Shown here piece by piece: positions 8,230 through 15,503 of a DNA stretch of 64,000 nt. The stretch comes from Bacteroidales bacterium. Lineage in GTDB: Bacteria > Bacteroidota > Bacteroidia > Bacteroidales > Muribaculaceae. Under the pieces are notes generated by a model, which was not told the origin of the DNA, made no database searches, and worked only from the letters and a program-made list of their open reading frames with translations. The stretch spans positions 23,873-87,872 of the forward strand of contig SUXH01000010.1 of assembly GCA_015061055.1 (NCBI GenBank), read 5' to 3'. The translations under genes were made by a program, and so were the position numbers. Position 1 is the stretch's first letter; the number at the start of each line of letters is the position of its first letter.

Positions 8230-8236
8230 TTTGATT

Positions 8237-8515
8237 ATGTCGATAGTTACTTACAACAGCCCGACCGAAATACTACTCGACAATATAATGAGAGTTATGG
8301 AGGGCGAAACCTTTTGCAAAGATAGAGCCGCTTACATTGTTGGAGGTCAAAAGAAACTTGAAAGGTTAATTGAAGCCGGAGAAATCAATGTAGATAAACC
8401 CTCTAATTCGCAAAATGGGAAATGGCATTGTAATGCTGCTCAAGTATTAAAACATTGCCGTAATATGAGACCAAAAAAGAAAGTCAAACCAATTAAAAAA
8501 AGAAACTATGATTAA
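8237..8515 (+). CDS. Small basic phage protein
   Basis: 92 residues from the ATG at 8237 (a TTG at 8231 is also in frame). The centre (GGQKKLERLIEAGEINVDKP) reads like a helix-turn-helix segment and the C terminus is strongly basic (RPKKKVKPIKKR), so it may bind DNA or RNA. It overlaps the following gene by 8 nt, which suggests coupled translation. No named family recognised. Confidence 0.6.
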   Translation: MSIVTYNSPTEILLDNIMRVMEGETFCKDRAAYIVGGQKKLERLIEAGEINVDKPSNSQNGKWHCNAAQVLKHCRNMRPKKKVKPIKKRNYD

Positions 8516-8723
8516 AAAGACAATCACTTGGATATGGATTACAATTTTAGCCATACCTGCAATAATGGTGTTCAACGATGATTATGATATGTGGTACATT
8601 AACTTTTTCGGATTAATGTATTGCTATCTATTAATAAAGTATTGGAGCAAACTAACAACTCAATGGATGCGTGATTATTGGGATAAGTTGAGCAAAGAAC
8701 CTGATGAAGATTATTACGAATAA
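8508..8723 (+). CDS. Small two-helix membrane protein
   Basis: 71 residues. The N-terminal part has two hydrophobic segments (about 5-20, TITWIWITILAIPAIMV, and about 28-43, WYINFFGLMYCYLLI), and the remainder is acidic and soluble. It overlaps the preceding gene by 8 nt and precedes the second tRNA-like gene. No function can be assigned. Confidence 0.6.
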   Translation: MIKKTITWIWITILAIPAIMVFNDDYDMWYINFFGLMYCYLLIKYWSKLTTQWMRDYWDKLSKEPDEDYYE

Positions 8724-8754
8724 CCCAAGTTTAATTATATAATTAATGGTGGTA

Positions 8755-8820
8755 GCTGATGTAGTTTAACAGGTAGAACACCCGACGGGGAAGGTGTGGG
8801 TTCGACTCCCATTATCAGCA
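8755..8820 (+). tRNA. tRNA-like gene 2 (shortened anticodon arm)
   Basis: Acceptor GCTGATG pairs with TATCAGC (one G-T pair), T8-A9 are present, the D arm is GTTT/GAAC with a GG-containing loop, and the T arm is GTGGG-TTCGACT-CCCAT. Only 16 nt (8780-8795) lie between the D and T arms, where a normal tRNA has about 22, so a full anticodon stem-loop plus variable loop cannot fit. CCA is not encoded. It may be a truncated tRNA or a tRNA mimic. Confidence 0.5.
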
Positions 8821-8827
8821 CAATAGC

Positions 8828-8932
8828 CTGTGAAGGTCTGCAACTGAAATCAAACATAGTAATGTACCATAACAAGCTCGTGAGAGTGTATAGGTCACAG
8901 TTTTTACTCATAAAAAGCCACCTTTGGGTGGC
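8828..8932 (+). other. Structured spacer between tRNA-like genes 2 and 3
   Basis: The 110-nt spacer can be closed by CTGTGA (8828-8833) with TCACAG (8895-8900), with a small hairpin ACAT-AGTA-ATGT inside, and ends in a strong hairpin GCCACC-TTTG-GGTGGC (8917-8932) just 4 nt before tRNA-like gene 3. It does not share the motif of the two elements downstream. It contains no coding region. Confidence 0.35.
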
Positions 8933-8936
8933 AAAC

Positions 8937-9050
8937 GGGATAGTGGCGGAATTGGCAGACGCGTAACACAATGGTGTTATGGCATAGGATTGAGAGTCGC
9001 GATGTTAAAATCCTTATAAGTCCGTATAGGTTCAAATCCTATCTATCCCA
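8937..9050 (+). tRNA. tRNA-like gene 3 (Leu-like, oversized variable region)
   Basis: Acceptor GGGATAG/CTATCCC is perfect. The D arm region GGCGGAATTGGCAGACGC is nearly identical to that of bacterial tRNA-Leu, and the T arm ATAGG-TTCAAAT-CCTAT is perfect. After the D arm comes a stem TAACA/TGTTA around a 6-nt loop (CAATGG), one short of normal, then about 46 nt of variable region with a stem AGGATT/AATCCT around a 17-nt loop. Total length of 114 nt is far above the usual 85-90 for tRNA-Leu. No usable anticodon is evident. Confidence 0.55.
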
Positions 9051-9051
9051 C

Positions 9052-9147
9052 AAAGAAATATTTGCTGAAGAGTGGCAACCGAAAGGATAAGACTCTATGA
9101 ACATCGGGTTACACATTCTGGAACTTTCGCACCGAAAATATTTCTTT
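9052..9147 (+). ncRNA. Tandem structured RNA element A
   Basis: Closed by a perfect 12-bp stem (9052-9063 with 9136-9147). Inside, stem AGAGT/ACTCT (9069-9073 with 9092-9096) encloses the 18-nt loop GGCAACCGAAAGGATAAG, itself containing CC-GAAA-GG. ATGAA follows at 9097 and ACATTCTG at 9113. The same loop, ATGAA and ACATTCTG occur in the same order in element B directly downstream, but both stems differ in sequence while keeping their pairing. It lies between tRNA-like genes 3 and 4. No known RNA family recognised. Confidence 0.6.
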
Positions 9148-9149
9148 TA

Positions 9150-9250
9150 GGCTGTTTCGTTAGAATGCGACGACCGAAAGGATAAGGCATTATGAATTGC
9201 TTGTAGCCATGAAAAATGGTACATTCTGAAATCCTGGAATGAAAACAGCC
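9150..9250 (+). ncRNA. Tandem structured RNA element B
   Basis: Closed by a perfect 8-bp stem (GGCTGTTT 9150-9157 with AAACAGCC 9243-9250). Stem AATGC/GCATT (9164-9168 with 9187-9191) encloses GACGACCGAAAGGATAAG, which differs from the element A loop only at positions 2-4. ATGAA follows at 9192 and ACATTCTG at 9221; the longer gap holds an extra hairpin CCAT-GAAAA-ATGG. The conserved loop with changed stems is what a maintained RNA structure would show. tRNA-like gene 4 starts 7 nt later. Confidence 0.6.
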
Positions 9251-9256
9251 AATTTT

Positions 9257-9348
9257 GGGAACATGGGTGAGTGGCTTAAACCGCCTCGCCAGATGACGAG
9301 GTAAATGATTTGGCAAACATTTCGCAGGTTCAAATCCTGCTGTTCCCA
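9257..9348 (+). tRNA. tRNA-like gene 4 (class II, 8-nt anticodon loop)
   Basis: A well-formed class II tRNA: acceptor GGGAACA/TGTTCCC, D arm GGT/ACC with a GG-containing loop, anticodon stem CCTCG/CGAGG, variable arm AAATG/CATTT and T arm GCAGG-TTCAAAT-CCTGC, all perfect. The anticodon loop is CCAGATGA, 8 nt instead of 7, without the usual U33 or a purine in the position 3' of an anticodon. The long variable arm points to a Ser or Leu type; the anticodon cannot be called. Confidence 0.7.
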
Positions 9349-9375
9349 CAATCACATCATTACATTTATTAGAAT

Positions 9376-9591
9376 ATGGGACAATCAAAAAAAGTTAGAG
9401 CAGGTACACGAACATACTATTTTGATGAGTGTACCGACAAGAAGGGTAATAGATTTATATCTATTGCGGAAGTTCCCCACACTTCAAATCGAAACCGTCA
9501 TAGGATATTCGTACATGAAGAAGATTTTGAGAAGTTTGTAGAGGGATTTAATGCAATAATTAAAGCAATTCAAAATGGCAACAAAAGTTAA
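9376..9591 (+). CDS. Small PUR-domain (DUF3276-like) protein
   Basis: 71 residues matching the start and end of the Bacteroidota PUR/DUF3276 family: VRAGTRTYYFDECTDKKGNRFISIAEV is the first beta-strand block and HRIFVHEEDFEKFVEGFNAII the closing strand-helix block. PUR repeats bind single-stranded purine-rich DNA or RNA. Host versions are about 100 residues; this one is a minimal single repeat that would need to dimerise. It begins soon after tRNA-like gene 4 and overlaps the next gene by 17 nt. Function in the phage is inferred as nucleic-acid binding. Confidence 0.72.
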   Translation: MGQSKKVRAGTRTYYFDECTDKKGNRFISIAEVPHTSNRNRHRIFVHEEDFEKFVEGFNAIIKAIQNGNKS

Positions 9592-9847
9592 TTGTGGCAA
9601 ATTTTTAGTAATCGAAACCTCTGTAATAGAGTGTTTGCATTGGGGTGGTGTTGGTCAGTGTGATGACTGCGGAACATTGCACCCAACCAAAGGTTATTAT
9701 GTAGCAGTCTTAAATAGGTGGTTTTGCCCGAAATGCTATCAAATGTGGAAAATTAGTGCAAAATGGTATAAAGAAGATGAGCCTATTGAGATACGGAATT
9801 ACAATACCTATGCTAAAATATTAGGATTGCCCCCTATATGTCAGTAA
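9575..9847 (+). CDS. Small zinc-ribbon protein
   Basis: 90 residues with CDDC (about residues 29-32) and CPKC (about 51-54), a spacing that fits a zinc ribbon. The rest has no clear family. It overlaps the upstream PUR gene by 17 nt. Its last codons (TGT CAG TAA) are themselves the start of the repeated promoter unit that drives the ERF gene, so the repeat runs into the coding region. Confidence 0.65.
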   Translation: MATKVNCGKFLVIETSVIECLHWGGVGQCDDCGTLHPTKGYYVAVLNRWFCPKCYQMWKISAKWYKEDEPIEIRNYNTYAKILGLPPICQ

Positions 9848-9934
9848 AAGTTAAGGTGTAAAAATGGTGTTCAATCTGTTTTTATACCTTGTTTTTATTT
9901 GCTAACTTTACTGTATATCAATTAATTAAAAGTC
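9840..9934 (+). promoter_or_regulatory. Middle-type phage promoter unit, copy 1
   Basis: A conserved GTCAGTAAAAGTTAAGG block, then AAATGG (9862-9867), 35 nt, TAACTTTACTG (9903-9913) and the leader AAAAGTCAAACtAA before the ATG of the ERF gene. AnCTyG lies 11 nt before TAACTTTA in this and the other copies. The -7-like TAACTTTA differs from the host TAnnTTTG only in its last base, so it may need a phage factor. Confidence 0.6.
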
Positions 9935-9954
9935 AAACTAATAAACTTATTTTT

Positions 9955-10614
9955 ATGGAAGAAAATCCAAATGTACAACAATTTATGAGTGCTGAAATAA
10001 ACGAGATTTCAGCGGCTCTGTCAGCCTTTCAAGGCTCAATCAAACAGCCAAGCCTCAACAAAGAGGTAGAAGTACAAACCAAAACAGGTAGAACATACAC
10101 ATTTAAGTATGCCGACCTTTCTGCTTGTATTTCAGCGGCAGCACAACCCCTAAAGGATAATGGGTTAAGCGTTGTTCAAATCATTAATGGTCAAAAACTG
10201 ATAACCATTCTAACACACAAAAGTGGTCAATGGTTCCGTTCAGAAACGGATATTAGAATTGCCCCTAATGCGAATTATCAAGAATTAGGCTCTGCAATAA
10301 CCTATCTAAAACGATATTCGTATTGTGCTATTCTCGGTATAGTTGCAGATATTGATGATGATGCAAATATTGCTTGTGGTAATCAAGCAAAAATTACAGA
10401 AACATCAAAGGCTAAAAAAACAAGTGCTTTAGCCTATACAGGAGAACAACTTGCACAAGCATTGAACGAATTGAAACAAGTAACCACATCACAAGAATAT
10501 GGTGATTGCTGGTCAAAATGGGCAAATGAATGCCCGGCACTTTGCAAAAAAGGCACAGAGTTTTATAATGCTTGTATTGAAAAATCACAAGAATTAAACG
10601 ATCTACAACAATGA
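9955..10614 (+). CDS. ERF-family single-strand annealing protein
   Basis: 219 residues from ATG 9955, which follows the promoter unit and leader; the longer open frame would start inside the promoter. The ERF superfamily block is clear: KTGRTYTFKYADLSACISAAAQPLKDNGL, then GSAITYLKRYSYCAILGIVADIDDDAN. ERF proteins anneal complementary single strands in phage recombination. It overlaps the next gene, a PD-(D/E)XK nuclease, by 4 nt; nuclease plus annealase is the usual two-component phage recombination pair, with SSB after them. Confidence 0.88.
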   Translation: MEENPNVQQFMSAEINEISAALSAFQGSIKQPSLNKEVEVQTKTGRTYTFKYADLSACISAAAQPLKDNGLSVVQIINGQKLITILTHKSGQWFRSETDIRIAPNANYQELGSAITYLKRYSYCAILGIVADIDDDANIACGNQAKITETSKAKKTSALAYTGEQLAQALNELKQVTTSQEYGDCWSKWANECPALCKKGTEFYNACIEKSQELNDLQQ

Positions 10615-11627
10615 TACAATTAACACAGTCGCCTGTAACCTTTTCCGAAAACCCTCATGGTTACAGGCTTGGGGATAAGAGGTTGTCAGGTATAACATCT
10701 CTTATACATGAGATATTGCAATTAGGTGTTTATCCTGATGCGAGTGAATATGTAAAAACGGTTGCAATTCCACGAGCCGGTGAATATGGTTCATCAGTTC
10801 ACAAAGCAATAGAAACATACGATGAGATAGGAATAAAACAGACCTATTATGAGGGCGACAAATTCGGTCCATTTGATGTTTCTTCGGAATTGGATAACTA
10901 CATTAAACATCGTCAAGGTTATACACCTGTTGCTAATGAGTACACTGTTTCTGATAATGAAAAATGGGCAAGCAATATTGACAATGTATGGCAAAAAGTC
11001 GAAACTCAAGGAATTTGGCTTGTCGATACAAAAACAAACAATCTTGATTATTATCCCGGTGGACCTGACGCACTAAAAGAGTATTTGAGTTGGCAACTTT
11101 CAATCTATGCAGAATTGTTTGAACGACAAAATCCCACTCTTAAAATAGAGGGATTGGCTTGCAATTGGTTAAGAAAAGAAAATGCAGAATTTTGGGAAAT
11201 AGAACGAAAACCGAGTGAGCAAGTTTTGCTATTACTTGAAGCTACCTATATGATAGATGATTTCGGCAAATTTCATTATTTCCATGCAAATGCAGATTCT
11301 CTTATTTCAACGGCATTAGTACCACAAACGAATAATAACGCATTAATCTCTCAACATCTGGTGCAACTTATAGCACAAGTTCAACGAGATTATGAAGAAA
11401 AGAAAACAATGCTTGATGAGATGAAAGCATTGTTGCGTCAAAAAATGGAAGAGAATGATATAAAAAGTTGGGAATCCAGCTTATTCAAAGCAACTATTGC
11501 AAAAGATAGTGTTTCTGTTTCATTCAATACTACTTTATTCAAAAAAGAGAATCCAGAACTATATGCAAAATACAGTGAGGAAAAAGTCAAAAAAGGTGGT
11601 TTCACAATTAAATTAAAAGACGTATGA
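10611..11627 (+). CDS. RecB/Cas4-like PD-(D/E)XK exonuclease
   Basis: 338 residues. The nuclease core is visible as GSSVHKAIE (histidine motif, about residue 64-72), DNVW with IWLVDTKTN (the D...DTK catalytic motif, about 124-145) and a following QLSIYAELF helix with conserved Q and Y. This is the layout of RecB-type phage exonucleases that make single-stranded ends for the ERF partner. It is coupled by 4-nt ATGA overlaps to ERF upstream and SSB downstream. Confidence 0.85.
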   Translation: MIQLTQSPVTFSENPHGYRLGDKRLSGITSLIHEILQLGVYPDASEYVKTVAIPRAGEYGSSVHKAIETYDEIGIKQTYYEGDKFGPFDVSSELDNYIKHRQGYTPVANEYTVSDNEKWASNIDNVWQKVETQGIWLVDTKTNNLDYYPGGPDALKEYLSWQLSIYAELFERQNPTLKIEGLACNWLRKENAEFWEIERKPSEQVLLLLEATYMIDDFGKFHYFHANADSLISTALVPQTNNNALISQHLVQLIAQVQRDYEEKKTMLDEMKALLRQKMEENDIKSWESSLFKATIAKDSVSVSFNTTLFKKENPELYAKYSEEKVKKGGFTIKLKDV

Positions 11628-12133
11628 GCATTAATAGAATTACATTGTTAGGCAATGTTGGTGGAGATCCTGATGTAAGAGTACTTGACGGAGGTGTTAA
11701 GGTTGCTTCATTCACATTAGCCACTACCGAGAAGAGTTATACAAAACGCGATGGCACAGTTATGCCGGAACGAACAGAATGGCACAATATAGTACTTTGG
11801 CGTGGTCTTGCAGATATTGCTGAAAAGTACATCAAAAAAGGGACTAAACTCTATATTGAGGGTCCATTGAGAACACGAAGTTACGAAGACCGAAATGGTG
11901 TTAAACAGCGTATTGCAGAAGTGTATGCAGATAATCTTGAGTTATTAGGTTCTCAACCTCAACAACCTCAAGCACAACAAATGGCACCTGCTCCTGTGCA
12001 ACAAACGACACAAGCATATAGGCAACCGACTGCTCCGAGTTATCAGCCTGCACAACCAATATCGCAACCTCAACAGCCGAATTATGGGAATTATCCAACG
12101 GCAGATGATTTGCCACCATTCTTTAATCAATGA
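11624..12133 (+). CDS. ssb: Single-stranded DNA-binding protein
   Basis: 169 residues. The N-terminal OB fold is clear (INRITLLGNVGGDPDVRVLDGGVKVASFTLATTEK, TEWHNIVLWRGLADIAEKYIKKGTKLYIEGPLRTRSYEDRNG), followed by a Q/P-rich linker (about 112-155) and an acidic tip DDLPPFFN, the standard SSB tail that binds partner proteins. It overlaps both neighbours by 4 nt, within the recombination operon. Confidence 0.95.
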   Translation: MSINRITLLGNVGGDPDVRVLDGGVKVASFTLATTEKSYTKRDGTVMPERTEWHNIVLWRGLADIAEKYIKKGTKLYIEGPLRTRSYEDRNGVKQRIAEVYADNLELLGSQPQQPQAQQMAPAPVQQTTQAYRQPTAPSYQPAQPISQPQQPNYGNYPTADDLPPFFNQ

Positions 12134-12546
12134 AAGCGATATTGACAAAAAAAGATGGCAAAGTGAGTATGAATAAATCGTTTGATTATTTATGCTCACT
12201 TTTGCGTAATGGGGTTTACATAGTTGAAATAAAGAGGAAATCAGAGCCACGAACAGTATCTCAAAACTCGTTGATGTGGATGTGGTTTACTTATCTTGAA
12301 GATGCAACAGGAACCCCTAAAAAAGATTGGCACGACTACTATTGCAGCAAGTATCTTGTGCGTGTAGTAGAAGTCAAAGGCAGAGCATTTACCATAGTAG
12401 GTGGAACCAAAGACCTCAACACAATTCAATTTACAAAGTTTATGAATCAGGTACAGGCAGATGTGGCAACTGAATTCGGTATAACTCTGCCATTGCCGGC
12501 AGATAGACATTATTCTGATTTTATAAACGAATATCTACATCAATAA
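12130..12546 (+). CDS. NinB-like recombination protein
   Basis: 138 residues. The pattern NGVYIVEIKRKSEPRTVSQNSLMWMWFTYLE matches the NinB family (phage lambda Orf, a recombination mediator that binds SSB and single-stranded DNA), which has a characteristic RSxxQNxlyW core. Its position right after ssb agrees with that role. Start codon overlaps ssb by 4 nt. Family call is moderately firm; activity is inferred. Confidence 0.7.
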   Translation: MKAILTKKDGKVSMNKSFDYLCSLLRNGVYIVEIKRKSEPRTVSQNSLMWMWFTYLEDATGTPKKDWHDYYCSKYLVRVVEVKGRAFTIVGGTKDLNTIQFTKFMNQVQADVATEFGITLPLPADRHYSDFINEYLHQ

Positions 12547-12560
12547 ATAATTTTATCATT

Positions 12561-13130
12561 ATGGCAATTAAACTAAAAAAGGCAAAGATTAGCAAGTCTA
12601 GTTGTCTCGAAGCGTCATATATTGACGAAGATGGCAACAAGGTATCAATCGAGGGCAAAAACCCGGTACACCTTGATTTGAAAGTGAGATTAAAACAATT
12701 AGTTCCATTTCTTGCAGATTTGACCGAGCAAAAAGAAGCAAGTAAAATAGATTGGTACAATCTTGACTCTCCTGAAAATGATGAGTTGTTACGACATCTT
12801 GATGTTTCAGGTGTTTCAATCGGAGGTAGTTCAGAATCACCTGTTGCTACTCTGATAGGAAAAAGAACTTTACTAACAAGTAAGGTGCTTAATATCTGTG
12901 TCCCGGCAACAGGAATGAACATTGAAGATGAAGATTATACTCGTTGTGATGAATTTAGAGATGCTGTATATGCTTTTATGTATGAAGCAGAACTTTACAT
13001 TACAGAACGAAAGTGGTCGGTACAACAAGGGGAGTTTAATTTTGATAACGAAGAGGACCCATTTGGTAACGAGGGGGTAGAACCCGAAGATGTATCGATT
13101 GAGGAGCCTGAATTTGCAGAAGCTGTATAA
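12561..13130 (+). CDS. Conserved phage hypothetical protein
   Basis: 189 residues. It has a beta-rich N terminus (IKLKKAKISKSSCLEASYIDEDGN) and a very acidic C-terminal 35 residues (NFDNEEDPFGNEGVEPEDVSIEEPEFAEAV). Proteins of this kind sit in the recombination operons of Bacteroides phages between ssb and the helicase. The acidic tail could mimic DNA or contact SSB-binding partners, but I recognise no named family. Confidence 0.65.
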   Translation: MAIKLKKAKISKSSCLEASYIDEDGNKVSIEGKNPVHLDLKVRLKQLVPFLADLTEQKEASKIDWYNLDSPENDELLRHLDVSGVSIGGSSESPVATLIGKRTLLTSKVLNICVPATGMNIEDEDYTRCDEFRDAVYAFMYEAELYITERKWSVQQGEFNFDNEEDPFGNEGVEPEDVSIEEPEFAEAV

Positions 13131-13132
13131 TA

Positions 13133-14872
13133 ATGGCACGCCCCATATATGTAACGGAAACGCCTAAAACATATCGGTTACAATTCGACTATAATCCCAA
13201 ACTCGTCGAAACTATCAAAAGAATCCCAAGTAAGCCTAAATGGGATAATAGCGATAGAGTTTGGATTGTTATTAAGGATAGCATAAACTATCCTCCCGGT
13301 CGAGATGCACAATGGTATGTAGAGGCGTTTTCACAGTGGGCTGTAAATAATCGGTATTGTTCGGATATTGCTCGGAGAACTGATACACGAGACTCTGTAT
13401 TTGAGTTACCCGAAATGAAAAAGTTTTCGGGAGAGCATTATATGTTGCTCAATCCATACGAGTATCAGTTAGAGGGTGTTCAATATGCACTCGACCATAA
13501 ACGATGTATCTTTGGCGATCAACCTGGATTGGGTAAAACATTGCAGGCAATCTGCTCTGTCGTTAAGGCTCATAAGGAAGCTCAAAAGTATGGTGACTCG
13601 TTCCCTACTCTTGTAATTTGTCCGGCTGCACTAAAAGTCAATTGGCAACGAGAGTTTAAGAAATTTGCAGGGAAGAAAGCTATCATACTTGATGATAATA
13701 ATCGTAATAGTTGGCACCGTTTTTATGAGATGAAAGATGCGTTTGGCGAAAGTCTGTGCGATGTATTTATTACCAATTACGAGAGTCTTAAAAAGTTCTT
13801 TGTAAAGACGGTAAAATCGACCTCAAGGTTTACAATGAATAGTATAATCTTTGATGAGAGGATAAACCTATTCAAATCAGTAATCATAGATGAAAGCCAC
13901 AAATGTAAATCGACAAAGACACAACAGAGCAAATTTGTAGAGGGTATTTGTAAAGGTAAACGTTGGGTGTTTGCACTCACCGGTACACCTGTTGTCAATA
14001 ACAATACCGATTTAATACAGCAACTTAAAATACTCGGCAGACTTGATGATTTTGGAGGATATAAACATTTCGTTGGTCGCTACTGCGATGGTCCAAAGCA
14101 ATCGTCAAATCTTAAAGAGTTGAATTATCGGTTATGGTGTTGTTGCTTTTTTCGTCGTGAGAAACAAAAGGTATTGACTCAACTTCCTGATAAGACGCGT
14201 CAGTATATCCAATGTGAAATTACAAATCGCAAAGAATATGATGACGCAGAAAGGGATATTATTCAATACCTACGACAATACAATAATGCCGACGATGACA
14301 AGGTAGCACGAGCCATGCGAGGTATGGTTATGGTAAAAATGGGCAAACTCAAAGAGATTGCAGCAAGGGGCAAAATTGAAGCTGTCAGCGACTTTATTCA
14401 TGATGTCATTGATGGTGGAGAGAAACTTATAATGTTTGCCTATCTCAAAGAGGTTGTTGAAGCCTTAAAGAAAAGGTTTCCTGATGCCGTAACTGTAACA
14501 GGCAGCGACAATGTTCAACAAAAACAAATGGCTGTGGATAGTTTCCAAAACGATCCCAATTGTAAGCTCATAATCTTAAACTATAAATCAGGAGGAACAG
14601 GCTTAACTCTTACAGCATCAAGTCGAGTTGGTTTTATTGAGTTCCCCTGGACCTATTCAGATTGTGAGCAAGCAGAAGATAGAGCCCACAGAAATGGGCA
14701 AAAGAACAATGTAAACTGCTACTATTTCTTGGGCGATAATACAATTGACAAGTATATGTATAGTGTCATTCAGAACAAAAAGAATATCGCCAACGAAGTA
14801 ACCGGTACTACCACACAGATTGACGAGGATATATTGAACATCACTATGAATTTGTTTAAGGACAAGCTATGA
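13133..14872 (+). CDS. SNF2-family DNA helicase (SMARCAL1-like)
   Basis: 579 residues. After an about 85-residue N-terminal domain similar in pattern to the HARP-type domain of SMARCAL1 (KTYRLQFDYNPKLVETIKRIPSKPKW), the two RecA-like lobes carry all key motifs: GDQPGLGKT (about 128-136), VIIDESHKCKS (about 251), ALTGTPVVNN (about 280), SGGTGLTLT and the motif VI arginines in QAEDRAHRNGQ (about 520-530). Likely a branch-migrating or annealing helicase in phage replication or recombination. The start codon follows the previous stop by 2 nt, and the gene overlaps the next by 4 nt. Confidence 0.9.
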   Translation: MARPIYVTETPKTYRLQFDYNPKLVETIKRIPSKPKWDNSDRVWIVIKDSINYPPGRDAQWYVEAFSQWAVNNRYCSDIARRTDTRDSVFELPEMKKFSGEHYMLLNPYEYQLEGVQYALDHKRCIFGDQPGLGKTLQAICSVVKAHKEAQKYGDSFPTLVICPAALKVNWQREFKKFAGKKAIILDDNNRNSWHRFYEMKDAFGESLCDVFITNYESLKKFFVKTVKSTSRFTMNSIIFDERINLFKSVIIDESHKCKSTKTQQSKFVEGICKGKRWVFALTGTPVVNNNTDLIQQLKILGRLDDFGGYKHFVGRYCDGPKQSSNLKELNYRLWCCCFFRREKQKVLTQLPDKTRQYIQCEITNRKEYDDAERDIIQYLRQYNNADDDKVARAMRGMVMVKMGKLKEIAARGKIEAVSDFIHDVIDGGEKLIMFAYLKEVVEALKKRFPDAVTVTGSDNVQQKQMAVDSFQNDPNCKLIILNYKSGGTGLTLTASSRVGFIEFPWTYSDCEQAEDRAHRNGQKNNVNCYYFLGDNTIDKYMYSVIQNKKNIANEVTGTTTQIDEDILNITMNLFKDKL

Positions 14873-15054
14873 AAAACAGATACAAACTCGTTGCTAAAAA
14901 TGGCAAAAGTTATATCTTGAAATTTACAGTCGGCTTGTTCGGCGACCAATGGGAAACAATAGCCTCGTTTGTCGGTTGCGAAAATGAGTGTAAGCAGATA
15001 GTTCAGCAATTGAACAAATGCGATAAGTTATCACAAAAAAACGAAACGAAATGA
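14869..15054 (+). CDS. Small hypothetical protein
   Basis: 61 residues, with a beta-strand-rich start (NRYKLVAKNGKSYILKFTVG) and a helical C terminus containing CENECKQIVQQLNKC. ATGA overlaps join it to the helicase upstream and the VRR-NUC nuclease downstream, so it belongs to the replication operon. No family recognised. Confidence 0.6.
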   Translation: MKNRYKLVAKNGKSYILKFTVGLFGDQWETIASFVGCENECKQIVQQLNKCDKLSQKNETK

Positions 15055-15503
15055 TGACAGAAGAAGAAATCATCGAGTTGGAAAAGACTTATAGCGAAAG
15101 TAAGATACAGCATATATGCGTGTGTTGGTTTCGCAATACATTTCCCCATGTGGCAAATTTATTATTTGCAGTTCCCAATGGAGGGTATAGAACACCGAAA
15201 ACCGGAGCACAAATGCAATATGAGGGTGCTGTTTCTGGTGTGTCTGATTTAATATTACTATACCCTTCAGGAGGTAAAGCATCGTTGTGTTTAGAAACAA
15301 AAGTTCCTAAACGCAAAGGTAGTAGTGCCGGCACACAATCCAAAAATCAAAAAGCATGGCAAATGCTTGTCGAGCAATACGGAAGCACTTACGCAGTGTA
15401 TCATGGATTGCTCGAATTTGTGAGAATAGTATGTGCCTATCTTAAAGCCAATCCTCAACCATACATTAATCGTATCCTTAAAACATACGCAATTTACCGA
15501 TGA
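15051..15503 (+). CDS. VRR-NUC domain nuclease
   Basis: 150 residues that fit the VRR-NUC branch of PD-(D/E)XK nucleases: an N-terminal E-rich helix with ESKIQHICVCWFR, then AVPNGGYRTPKTGAQMQYEGAVSGVSDLILLYP (catalytic D in GVSD), LETKVPKRKG (the ExK motif) and a final SKNQKAWQMLVEQYGSTYAV block. Stand-alone phage VRR-NUC proteins are thought to cleave branched DNA; here it follows the SNF2 helicase, the usual pairing. It overlaps both neighbours by 4 nt. Confidence 0.87.
   Translation: MMTEEEIIELEKTYSESKIQHICVCWFRNTFPHVANLLFAVPNGGYRTPKTGAQMQYEGAVSGVSDLILLYPSGGKASLCLETKVPKRKGSSAGTQSKNQKAWQMLVEQYGSTYAVYHGLLEFVRIVCAYLKANPQPYINRILKTYAIYR

Noticed and set aside
9064..9100. Hammerhead ribozyme in element A because of CTGAAGA and GAAA
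   Set aside because: The required order and stems of a hammerhead core are not formed, and element B lacks CTGANGA although it keeps the rest of the motif.
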